Notes under the pieces: generated by a model
Database searches by the model: none
The model's input: only the letters and a program-made list of their open reading frames with translations
Told to the model about the DNA's origin: nothing
Shown: in pieces, positions 48,086 through 56,442 of the stretch
How positions within the stretch are numbered: position 1 is the stretch's first letter
How the letters are laid out: every line of letters begins with the position of its first letter
Made by a program: the position numbers and the translations under genes
DNA from: Nocardiopsis coralli
GTDB lineage: Bacteria; Actinomycetota; Actinomycetes; Streptosporangiales; Streptosporangiaceae
DNA: 64,000 nucleotides
Reading direction: 5' to 3'
Assembly: GCF_014892575.1 (NCBI RefSeq)
Contig: NZ_JADBGI010000008.1
Span: 124,001-188,000, forward strand

Positions 48086-49789
48086 ATGATCCCCCGACCG
48101 TCCCCCACGGACACCGACCCTGCGCCCCCGCCCCTGCCGCCCGGGGTGGAGCCGCTCACCGCGCGCGACCCGCGCCGGGTGGGGCCGTTCCGCCTGGTGG
48201 GGCGCCTGGGTTCGGGAGGGATGGGTGTGGTGTACGCGGCGCTGGACGACGCCGACCGGCGTGTGGCGGTCAAGTGCGCCCACCGCGCGTACGCCCGCGA
48301 CCCCGAGTTCCGGGCCCGCTTCGCACGCGAGGCCGCCGTGGTGCGGCGGGTGCGGTCGGCGGCGGTGCCCGCGTTCGTGGGTGCCGACGCGCGGGCCCAG
48401 GTCCCGTGGCTGGCGACCGAGTACGTGCCCGGACCGACCGTTGCCGCCGCGGTCCGTGACCGCGGCCCGCTCGACGAGGCGGACGTGGCCGGTCTCGCGC
48501 TCGGGGCCGCCGAGGCGCTCGTGGCGATCCATGCGGCGGACGTGGTCCACCGCGACCTGAAGCCCGGCAACGTGGTCCTGGCTCCGGACGGCCCCCGCGT
48601 GCTCGACCTGGGGATCGCCAAAGCCCTCGCGGACAGCGGGCTCACACGTACCGGCGGCCTGGTCGGCACCCCCGGCTGGATCGCCCCCGAACAGCTGCGC
48701 GGCACCCCCGCCACCGGCCGCTCCGACGTCTTCACCTGGGCCAACCTGGTGGTGTACGCCGCCACGGGCTCCGGAGCCTTCGGGACCGGCGACACCGGGA
48801 CCCTGGCACGGCGGGTGCTCCACGAACCCCCGGACCTGGACGGGGTGCCCGGCCCCCTGCGACCGCACCTGGAACGCGCCCTGGCCAAGGACCCCGAGCA
48901 GCGCCCCACGTCCGCGGAGCTCCGGGACGCCCTCACCGCGGCGGTCGCCGATGAGCTCCCCACCTCCGCCGGACACGGTGCCACCCGGGTGCTCAACGCC
49001 CCGGGGCAGCTGGACGGGAACGGCGACGACCTGGACCGCTGGACCGCAAACACCGTGCCTCCGCGTCCGTGGCCGGTCCGGCACCGGCGGGGCCTGACCG
49101 TTGCCGCAGCGGCCACCGCGTTGGTGCTGGTGGCCGGGGGAGGGGCCCTGCTGTGGGACACCCGTGCGGGGACGGAGGCCGAGGGGCCCGCGGGCGACGG
49201 CGAGGGTGCCGCAGGGGCGGGCGAGGCCGCGGATGACGGCGCCGCCACCTCCGACGACACCGTGGTGACCGTGGAGAACGACCCGGACGACCCCGCCTCG
49301 GTGATCCGGTACATCGAGGACGCCGACGGCGATCGGCAGCCCCAGCTGCGGTTGAGCTACGCGGCCATCGAGACCGACAGGCTCGACCTCGAGGTCACCG
49401 CCGAGTACCTCATGGAGACCGGAGAGGCGACGGTGCGCAGCAGCGACTTCGGCATGGTCGCCGTCATCACCCCGGAGGACCGCAGCATCGTCCCGGACCC
49501 GCCCAACAGCTCCGGGAGCCAGGTGGTGCTCTCCCCGGAGGAACCGACCGGCCAGGTCCGTGTCGCCTTCTTCACCAGCCACGGCAGCGCGCTCGTGCAC
49601 CACCTGCCGCCCGAGACGGCGTCGGAGGAGAGCCGGGAGATCCCCATCGACCGTCCGGGCGGGGTCTGTTTCATCCGGGACGACTCCGACGACCCCTTCG
49701 GCCCGGCCGATGTCGCCCCGCACGACACCACTCTCGCGGAGGACTCGCCGCAGGACAGCTGCGTGTTCGAGGACCGCGTGGTTCAGTGA
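48086..49789 (+). CDS. Receptor Ser/Thr protein kinase 3 (type A sensor, DLG variant)
   Basis: A 567-residue kinase closest to kinases 1 and 5. Lys63, HRDLKPGN (155-162) and GTPGWIAPEQL are present, but the metal-binding DFG is DLG (174-176); Asp is kept, so activity is still possible. The juxtamembrane ends VPPRPWPVRH, with one helix ~332-352. The type-A outer domain keeps the Cys pair (GVCFIR and DSCVFE). The start at ATG 48086 lacks a good ribosome site. Compared with kinase 5, whose GTG begins ACAGAACGGTTCCGC, the matching GTG at 48067 here is put out of frame by one extra base. Confidence 0.9.
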   Translation: MIPRPSPTDTDPAPPPLPPGVEPLTARDPRRVGPFRLVGRLGSGGMGVVYAALDDADRRVAVKCAHRAYARDPEFRARFAREAAVVRRVRSAAVPAFVGADARAQVPWLATEYVPGPTVAAAVRDRGPLDEADVAGLALGAAEALVAIHAADVVHRDLKPGNVVLAPDGPRVLDLGIAKALADSGLTRTGGLVGTPGWIAPEQLRGTPATGRSDVFTWANLVVYAATGSGAFGTGDTGTLARRVLHEPPDLDGVPGPLRPHLERALAKDPEQRPTSAELRDALTAAVADELPTSAGHGATRVLNAPGQLDGNGDDLDRWTANTVPPRPWPVRHRRGLTVAAAATALVLVAGGGALLWDTRAGTEAEGPAGDGEGAAGAGEAADDGAATSDDTVVTVENDPDDPASVIRYIEDADGDRQPQLRLSYAAIETDRLDLEVTAEYLMETGEATVRSSDFGMVAVITPEDRSIVPDPPNSSGSQVVLSPEEPTGQVRVAFFTSHGSALVHHLPPETASEESREIPIDRPGGVCFIRDDSDDPFGPADVAPHDTTLAEDSPQDSCVFEDRVVQ

Positions 49790-49809
49790 CCCCCGACCAG
49801 GAAGAGACC

Positions 49810-51624
49810 ATGACCCCCCAGACACCCCCGTTCGACCGTGACCGCCTCCCTCCCGGGGCCGGGCCCCGCAGCGACGACGACCCCTCCCGCCTGGGCCCGT
49901 ACGAGGTCGTGGCCCGCATCGGGGCCGGCGGTATGGGTTCGGTGTACGCGGGCATCGACGGGTCCGGGGGCTGCGCGGCGGTCAAGGTCGTGCACGAGCA
50001 CTTTGCGGCCGACACCGAGTTCCGGGCCCGCTTCGCACGCGAGGCCGGGCTCGTGGCGCGGGTCCGTGCCACCTGCACGCCCGCGTTCCTCGGCTCCGAC
50101 GTGGAGGCCGAGGCACCCTGGCTGGCGACCGAGTACGTTCCGGGGCTGACCCTGCGCCAGTACGTGCGCGCACACGGGCCGTTGAGCGGCGGAACACTGA
50201 CGGCGTTCGCCGCCGGCCTGGCCGAGGCGCTGGTGGCGATCCATGCGGCGGGTGTGGTTCACCGGGACCTGAAGCCCGGCAACGTGATCCTGGCCCCGGA
50301 CGGCCCCAAGGTGCTGGACTTCGGCATCGCCCGGGCCGCCGACGGCACCGCCCTCACCGCGACCGGTGGCCTGCTCGGGACGCCGGGGTGGGTGCCGCCC
50401 GAGCGGTACGAGGGGGAGGACGCCACCGCGGCGACCGACATGTTCGCGTGGGGCGGTCTGGTGCTCCAGGCCGCGACCGGCCGCGACCCCTTCGGCGGCG
50501 ATGGGGCCGAGGCCGTCACCCACCGGGTGCGCACGCAGGAGGCCGACCTCACCGGGTTGCCCTCGTACCTCGTTCCGCTCGTTCGTGCCGCCCTCGGTCC
50601 CGATCCCCGGCAGCGACCGACCGCTTGCCAGGCCCTGGCCGAGCTCACCGGCGGTTGGCAGGCCACCCAGGTCGGCCGCGCGGCCGCCGACGACCCCACG
50701 GAGGTGGTGCCCGAGCTGCTGGCCACCGAGTGGCGCGGGGTCGGCGGCGCACCTCCGGAGCCGGGCCGCAGCGGCCGTCGCGGCAGGGCCCTGCTCATGG
50801 GCGGGGGCGCGGTCGTGCTCGTCGCCGCCCTGCTGGGTACCTGGTTCGTGGTCCGGCCCGGAGAGGACGCGGAACCGCCGGAGGACCCCGAACCCGCCGG
50901 CCCCGCGGTCGCGCGGGACCCGGAGGACGCCGACGCCGTGATCGAGGAGGCCGTGGAGCTCGCGGTCGGGGCCTCCGACTACCAGTTCCGGCGCGTGCGG
51001 GAGTTGGGCACGGAGATCGGGCACCCGAACATCGACGTCGTCGAGTACACGGAGGAGCCGGTCCGGGCCCAGCAGCGGTGGGGCTACGATCCCGCCGGCG
51101 CGAGCCTCGGCCTGCGCCACGGTGACGATCTGGAGGAGGAAGTGGCGGGGCTGGTGCGCTACCTGGGCGACGACCTCGAGGAGATGCAGGAGGACCTCGA
51201 CTACTACGAGGGCCCGTTCAGCACGGGTGACGAACCCTTCGACCCGGACCTGCGCGCCGTCGTCCTGGGAATCGAGCTCGTGGCCGAGCAGGACGAGCAG
51301 GTGACGTATCAGGGCGAGAGCTGGGCCCCCGTGCCCGACACCGAGAGCACCGGGGTCGGCAGGCACGTCGAGTTCGAGGAGGCGCAGGGACACCACTACT
51401 CGGGCACCTACACCGGAGAGGAGGGGACGGAGGAGAGCTTCGACCTGTGGATCGACGAGGACGGCTACCCGCTGCACTTCGCCTCGTTCGAGGACGGGGA
51501 GGTCGGTGGCACCTACTCGGAGGACCTCGCGCACTCGACGACCACAAGCTTCAACTTCGGTGAACCCGTGGACATCCATATCCCCTCGGAGGAGGAGATC
51601 TCCCCCGACCGGCCGGAAATCTAG
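49810..51624 (+). CDS. Receptor Ser/Thr protein kinase 4 (type B sensor)
   Basis: A 604-residue kinase. Lys59, HRDLKPGN and DFG are present; the APE motif is altered to PPE (GTPGWVPPERY). The ATG at 49810 has GGAAGAG upstream and gives an N-terminus (TPPFDRDRLPPG) aligned with kinases 2, 6 and 7. A GTG at 49786 overlaps the preceding stop and is also open. TEVVPELLATEWRG precedes the helix (~330-350). The outer domain has DPEDADAVIEEAVEL, YTEEP, HHYSGT, LWIDEDGYPLHF and FGEPVDIHIPSEEE. It shares over 50 consecutive identical bases with kinase 2 around the catalytic loop. Confidence 0.92.
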   Translation: MTPQTPPFDRDRLPPGAGPRSDDDPSRLGPYEVVARIGAGGMGSVYAGIDGSGGCAAVKVVHEHFAADTEFRARFAREAGLVARVRATCTPAFLGSDVEAEAPWLATEYVPGLTLRQYVRAHGPLSGGTLTAFAAGLAEALVAIHAAGVVHRDLKPGNVILAPDGPKVLDFGIARAADGTALTATGGLLGTPGWVPPERYEGEDATAATDMFAWGGLVLQAATGRDPFGGDGAEAVTHRVRTQEADLTGLPSYLVPLVRAALGPDPRQRPTACQALAELTGGWQATQVGRAAADDPTEVVPELLATEWRGVGGAPPEPGRSGRRGRALLMGGGAVVLVAALLGTWFVVRPGEDAEPPEDPEPAGPAVARDPEDADAVIEEAVELAVGASDYQFRRVRELGTEIGHPNIDVVEYTEEPVRAQQRWGYDPAGASLGLRHGDDLEEEVAGLVRYLGDDLEEMQEDLDYYEGPFSTGDEPFDPDLRAVVLGIELVAEQDEQVTYQGESWAPVPDTESTGVGRHVEFEEAQGHHYSGTYTGEEGTEESFDLWIDEDGYPLHFASFEDGEVGGTYSEDLAHSTTTSFNFGEPVDIHIPSEEEISPDRPEI

Positions 51625-51657
51625 CGCCCCGTCGTACGCTGATGACGCCGATCCCCC

Positions 51658-53445
51658 GTGACAGAACGGTTCCGCATGATCCCCCCTTCCCCCGCACCCG
51701 GTACCGACCCTGCGCCCCCGCCCCTGCCGCCCGGCGTGCAGCCGCTCGGCGCCGGCGACCCGCGGCGGGTGGGCCCGTTCCGCCTGGTGGGGCGCCTGGG
51801 ATCCGGCGGGATGGGTGTGGTGTACGCGGCGTTGGACGACGCCGACCGGCGGGTGGCGGTCAAGACGGTGCACCGGATCTTCGCCTCCGACGCCGATTTC
51901 CGGACCCGGTTCGCCCGCGAGGTCGCGATGGTGCGGCGCGTGCAGGCCGCGTGTGTGCCCAGGTTCGTGGGGTGCGGCCCCGGCGCCGAGGTGCCGTGGC
52001 TGGCGACCGAGTACGTGCCCGGCCCGACCCTCACCGAGCGCCTGCGGCACGGCCCGCTGCGGGGCCCGGAGCTCACCCTCTTCGCTCTGGGCGCCGCCGA
52101 GGCGCTCGCGGCGATCCATGCGGTGGGTGTGGTGCACCGCGACCTGAAGCCCGGCAACGTGATCCTGTCGCCGACCGGGCCGAAGGTGCTCGACTTCGGG
52201 ATCGCCCGCGCCGCCGACGAGACCGCGTTGACCCACACCGGCGGTGTCGTCGGTACCCCGGGCTGGATCGCACCCGAGCAGTACCGGGGCGACGACGCCA
52301 CCGGGTTCTCCGATGTCTTCGCCTGGGCCTGCCTGGTCGCACACGCCGCGACCGGGCGCGAACCCTTCGGGGCGGGCACCACGCAGTCCGTGGTCACGCG
52401 GGTCCTCGACGGGCGCCCCGACCTCGACGGCGTTCCCGGGTCGCTCGCCCTGATCATGGAACGCGCGCTGGACAAGGATCCCGGCCGCCGGCCGCGCGCC
52501 GACGAGCTGATGCGGGAACTGGCCGTGCTCGTGCCGGACGAGGCTTCCCCCGCGGTGTCACCCAGCGGGGCCGTCGACGTCACGCTCGTCATGGGGCAGG
52601 CCTGGGCGGGCCCGGGTGCCCCTCGCACACCGGACGGGACCGTCCCCGGGGTCGACCTCTGGGTCGCCAACGCGCCCCCGCGCGAGTCGTGGGTGCGCCG
52701 CCACCGACGCGGCATCGCGGTCGGGACGGGCGCGCTGGCGCTCACCCTCGTGGCCTCGCTCGGCATCGGTGCGTGGGCCGGGGACGGCTCGGGGTCCGTG
52801 CCGCTGGTCCCGGGCAGCGATCCCTCGGTCGAGGACGGGGAACCCTTCGCGGCCGACGGGGGCGGCTCCGGCGGGGCCGATGGCTCCGGCGCCGCGGACG
52901 GCGACGGGGACGCCTCGGACGGGGGCGGCGGTTCCGAGGAGGACGCCGACGCCGACCGCGTGGAGCACGACGTCGCCGACGCCCCGGCCGAGTACCAGGA
53001 CCTGTTCGAGGACGGCGAGGTCACCCTCGTGCCCGACCCCGACGAACCCCTCGCGGCCGTCCGCCGCATCGAACCCGCCGACGGCGACGGGGAGGGCCTC
53101 GACGTCCTGCGGATCGTGCAGACCGAGGAGCCCTCGGAGTCCCTCTTCTGGCTGGACTTCGAGTACCTGCTCGACTTCGGTGCGCTGGAGGTGCGCGAGA
53201 GCGACTTCGTCTGGGCCGAGCAGCCCGACCCCTCGGCCGCCGACGGCAGCGAAATGGAGGTCGAGCGCCTGAGCTCGGGCGGCATGGCCGTGCTCTCGCC
53301 CGACAACCCGACCAGGAGCGATTTCGGCTTCATGGCCCCGGTCGACCGTGAGGACGAGCCGTTCCACTACCTGCCGCGTTCGGTCTCCGGCCCCGAGGAC
53401 CGCCTGGCGCACGACCACGACCTCCCCGACCTGCACGGCCACTGA
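51658..53445 (+). CDS. Receptor Ser/Thr protein kinase 5 (type A sensor, no Cys pair)
   Basis: A 595-residue kinase. Lys69, HRDLKPGN, DFG and GTPGWIAPEQY are intact. The juxtamembrane ends APPRESWVRRH, and one helix follows (RGIAVGTGALALTLVASLGIGAW). A long Gly/Ser/Asp-rich linker leads to a type-A domain beginning APAEYQDLFEDGEVTL, matching PEEYHGLYTDGTVEV in kinase 1. Unlike kinases 1 and 3, the end is His/Asp-rich and lacks the two Cys residues, so its fold or partner may differ. The start may be GTG 51658 or ATG 51676; neither has a clear ribosome site. Confidence 0.91.
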   Translation: MTERFRMIPPSPAPGTDPAPPPLPPGVQPLGAGDPRRVGPFRLVGRLGSGGMGVVYAALDDADRRVAVKTVHRIFASDADFRTRFAREVAMVRRVQAACVPRFVGCGPGAEVPWLATEYVPGPTLTERLRHGPLRGPELTLFALGAAEALAAIHAVGVVHRDLKPGNVILSPTGPKVLDFGIARAADETALTHTGGVVGTPGWIAPEQYRGDDATGFSDVFAWACLVAHAATGREPFGAGTTQSVVTRVLDGRPDLDGVPGSLALIMERALDKDPGRRPRADELMRELAVLVPDEASPAVSPSGAVDVTLVMGQAWAGPGAPRTPDGTVPGVDLWVANAPPRESWVRRHRRGIAVGTGALALTLVASLGIGAWAGDGSGSVPLVPGSDPSVEDGEPFAADGGGSGGADGSGAADGDGDASDGGGGSEEDADADRVEHDVADAPAEYQDLFEDGEVTLVPDPDEPLAAVRRIEPADGDGEGLDVLRIVQTEEPSESLFWLDFEYLLDFGALEVRESDFVWAEQPDPSAADGSEMEVERLSSGGMAVLSPDNPTRSDFGFMAPVDREDEPFHYLPRSVSGPEDRLAHDHDLPDLHGH

Positions 53446-53476
53446 CCCCCCTGGTGCGAGACCGGAAGGAACACGC

Positions 53477-55378
53477 ATGAACCAGCAGACGGCGGTCCCC
53501 TTCGACCGCAAGCACGTGCCGGCCGATCTCAAGCCACTGGGTGAGGGTGACCCCGAGGGCCTCGGCCCGTACCGGGTGCTCGGGCGCATCGGCGCGGGCG
53601 GCATGGGCGCGGTCTACGCGGGGCTCGGCGAGGACGGTACGTGCGCGGCGGTCAAGGTGGTCCACCCCCAGTTCGCCGCCGACGACGAGTTCCGGTCCCG
53701 GTTCGCACGCGAGGTCGACCTGGTCTCGCGGGTACGCGCGTCCTGCACACCCGCGTTCCTCGGGACCGACCTGGGGTCCGAGACACCGTGGCTGGCCACC
53801 GACTACGTGCCCGGCCTGACACTGCGCGCGCACGTGTCCCGGAACGGTCCGCTCACCGGTGGCATGCTGACCGCGTTCGCCACCGGTATGGCCGAGGCCC
53901 TGGTCGCCATCCACGGGACCGGTGTGGTGCACCGGGACCTCAAGCCCGGCAACGTGATCCTGTCCCCGGACGGCCCCAAGGTGCTCGACTTCGGCATCGC
54001 CCGGGCCACGGACGGCACCGCTCTGACCAGTACCGGCGGCCTGCTCGGGACACCCGGGTGGATGGCGCCGGAACTGTACGAGGGGGACGGGGCCACCCCC
54101 GCCTCCGACATGTTCGCGTGGGCGGCGATGGTCGCGTACGCGGCGACCGGGCGGGAACCCTTCGGGCGCGGGCCGATCGAGGCGGTCTCGCACCGGACGC
54201 AGACCGAGGAGCCCGACCTCACCGGGGTCTCCGGCGACGTGGAACAGCTGGTCCGGTACGGCCTGTCGAAGGACCCCGCACGGCGCCCGACCGCCGAGCA
54301 GGCGCTGACCGAGCTCACGGACCGCTGGCGGCACACCCGCGTGCGGCCCGGGCCCGTGCCCGACGCGCCCACCGAGGTCGTCCCGGCCCTGCTGGCCCAG
54401 GAGTGGGACGGCGTCGAGGCGCCGCCGGTCAAGCGCGTGCGCGGCCGGGGCCGTGCGTGGGCGCTCGGAGTGACGGGGGTCGTCGCCGCAGGCACGGCGG
54501 TCGGGCTCCTGGCGGTCTGGCTGTTCGCGGACACCGGCCCCGGTGGCGACGAGGACGCCGCGGCCGACCACGCCGAGGAAGGGGCGGAGGGTTCCGGAGA
54601 AGCCGAAGAACCGCAGGTCGCGCGGGACCCCGAGGAGGCGGCCGGTGTGTTCGAGGAAGCGGCGGAGACGGCGCGCGGGGCCTCCAGTTTCATCGTCGCC
54701 TCCCACCGGTACTCCAACCAACCGGGTGACAGCACGCCCTATTTCTACTGGTACACCGAGGACCCGGAACGTGCCTTCCTGAGCCTGAGCATGCTCGGTC
54801 CCACTGGCGGCGGACACCTCGCGTACGGGCCCGACCTGGAGGAGATCGTCGGGGTCTCCGAGCGCAACGACTACATCACCGGTGAGGAGGAACGCACGTA
54901 CGGCCAGGCGGGGGACGAGGACGCCGTCGACAACCCGCTGCACGAGTGGGAGTACGAGCTGGCGGGCCTGGAGGCGTTGGCCGCCGACGGATCCGAGCTC
55001 TCCTACGAAGGCACGGAGGAGGTCCCCGAGGTCATGGTCTCCCTGGAGGAGATGCCGGGCCAGAGCCCCGACGGCGAGGAGCTGGCCGGCCGCGAGGGGC
55101 ACCGGTACACCGGAACGGCCGCGGGCGGTTTCTGGCTGCACCCGGGATCGGACGAGGAGCCCGGTGACCGCACCGCCGACGTGGACCTGTGGGTCTCCGA
55201 GGCCGGGTACCCGCTGGCCCTGAGGGTGGAGGAGACCGTCGAGGGGGAGCAGTCCGAAGGGGGCGGCGCCCTCACCTACAGCCACGACCTCGACTTCATG
55301 GTCTTCGACGCGCCCGTGGACATCGAGATCCCCGACGAGTCGCAGATCGAGGGCGGGGCGGACCCCGGGACCGACTGA
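53477..55378 (+). CDS. Receptor Ser/Thr protein kinase 6 (type B sensor)
   Basis: A 633-residue kinase. Lys60, HRDLKPGN, DFG and GTPGWMAPELY are intact. TEVVPALLAQEWDG is the juxtamembrane motif and one helix follows (AWALGVTGVVAAGTAVGLLAVWLF). The outer domain has DPEEAAGVFEEAAETARGASSF, YTEDPE, HRYTGT, LWVSEAGYPLALRVE and APVDIEIPDESQIE. GGAAGGA lies before the ATG at 53477. It is followed directly by the lipoprotein that repeats the same outer domain. Confidence 0.93.
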   Translation: MNQQTAVPFDRKHVPADLKPLGEGDPEGLGPYRVLGRIGAGGMGAVYAGLGEDGTCAAVKVVHPQFAADDEFRSRFAREVDLVSRVRASCTPAFLGTDLGSETPWLATDYVPGLTLRAHVSRNGPLTGGMLTAFATGMAEALVAIHGTGVVHRDLKPGNVILSPDGPKVLDFGIARATDGTALTSTGGLLGTPGWMAPELYEGDGATPASDMFAWAAMVAYAATGREPFGRGPIEAVSHRTQTEEPDLTGVSGDVEQLVRYGLSKDPARRPTAEQALTELTDRWRHTRVRPGPVPDAPTEVVPALLAQEWDGVEAPPVKRVRGRGRAWALGVTGVVAAGTAVGLLAVWLFADTGPGGDEDAAADHAEEGAEGSGEAEEPQVARDPEEAAGVFEEAAETARGASSFIVASHRYSNQPGDSTPYFYWYTEDPERAFLSLSMLGPTGGGHLAYGPDLEEIVGVSERNDYITGEEERTYGQAGDEDAVDNPLHEWEYELAGLEALAADGSELSYEGTEEVPEVMVSLEEMPGQSPDGEELAGREGHRYTGTAAGGFWLHPGSDEEPGDRTADVDLWVSEAGYPLALRVEETVEGEQSEGGGALTYSHDLDFMVFDAPVDIEIPDESQIEGGADPGTD

Positions 55379-55468
55379 CCCGGCGGTCCGGGGCCCGGGT
55401 GAACCGCAGCGCGCCGGGCCGCATCGGAACAGGAGAACCTCGATCCCCCCACCGAGTGGAACACGAGC

Positions 55469-56380
55469 ATGCCCGGACCGCCATCACGCGCACCCCTCGC
55501 CCGGATCTCCCGCCCGCTGGTCTCCACCGCCTGCCTCACGACCTGCCTCCTGCTGGCGGCCGCACTGCTGGCCGCCTGCTCCGAACAGGACGGCGACCCG
55601 GACGAGGAGGCCCTCACCGAGGAGGAGGCCGCCGCCGAGGAGGAGCCGCAGCTCGCCATCGAGACCGACCCCGAGGACGCGGCCGCGGTCGCCCAGGAAG
55701 CGGTCGAGCTCGCACTGGAGGCGGAGAGCTTCGAGAGCCTCTACTTCATGGACGGACCGGAGCTGGGTGACGCCCCGGCGTACGAGTTCCTGTACACCGA
55801 GGACCCGGAACCCCGCTACCGGGAAACCAACAGGGGCGGGCCGGCCCTGGTCGAGGTCATCGAGGTCGGTGAGGGCCCCGACGACGTCATCCGCAACAGC
55901 AGGATGCAGAACCCGGGGGAGGAGGACTCCTTCTACCGGGACCCCGAGGACGCCGACCCCGACACCGGGCGCGAGGAGTGGGAGCGCTTGCTGCGGCTGA
56001 TCCCGGAAACGGTGGAGGAATCGGGGGAGGTCACCCGCGAGGGCATCGGCCGGGCCGGCATGCACGACGACGTGGGCACCGGGGCCCCGCTCCTGCAGGA
56101 CAACCCGGTCACGGAGGAGCTGGGGCACCTCTACACCGGGAACCTGCCGTTCTCGGACGAGGAGTGGCAGCCCGGTGACGTACGCCGTTTCCATCTCTGG
56201 ATCGCCGAGGACGGCTACCCGCAGCTCCTGTATCTCCACGAGTCGACGACCCGCGGGAGCGCCGACTTCCAGTCCTACCTCGACGAGTTCCTCCTGTTCG
56301 AGCAGTTCAACGACCCCGTGCAGGTCGAGATCCCGGATGAATCGGAGATCGGCGGGGAGCAACCCGGTTCCGCCGACTGA
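55469..56380 (+). CDS. Lipoprotein consisting of a free type-B kinase sensor domain
   Basis: A 303-residue lipoprotein with no kinase domain. A signal peptide with lipobox LAAC (Cys37) is followed by an acidic linker and the same extracellular landmarks as kinases 2, 4, 6 and 7: TDPEDAAAVAQEAVELALEAESF, LYTEDPEPRY, HLYTGN, LWIAEDGYPQLL and DPVQVEIPDESEIG. It is thus a lipid-anchored paralogue of the neighbouring receptors' outer domains. It most likely arose when an array member lost its kinase part and gained a signal peptide, or else it is the ancestral form. It could present, buffer or compete for the ligand of the kinases. Confidence 0.88.
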   Translation: MPGPPSRAPLARISRPLVSTACLTTCLLLAAALLAACSEQDGDPDEEALTEEEAAAEEEPQLAIETDPEDAAAVAQEAVELALEAESFESLYFMDGPELGDAPAYEFLYTEDPEPRYRETNRGGPALVEVIEVGEGPDDVIRNSRMQNPGEEDSFYRDPEDADPDTGREEWERLLRLIPETVEESGEVTREGIGRAGMHDDVGTGAPLLQDNPVTEELGHLYTGNLPFSDEEWQPGDVRRFHLWIAEDGYPQLLYLHESTTRGSADFQSYLDEFLLFEQFNDPVQVEIPDESEIGGEQPGSAD

Positions 56381-56442
56381 CACCTTCCTGGGAACGGCCA
56401 CGCCGTGGTCGACCGGGCCCCGACGACGCAGTGAGGACGAGT

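Noticed and set aside
47537..52344. Very long minus-strand frames across the kinase array
   Set aside because: They repeat as shadows of the tandem kinase genes, including mirrored similarity among themselves, and show no independent gene features.
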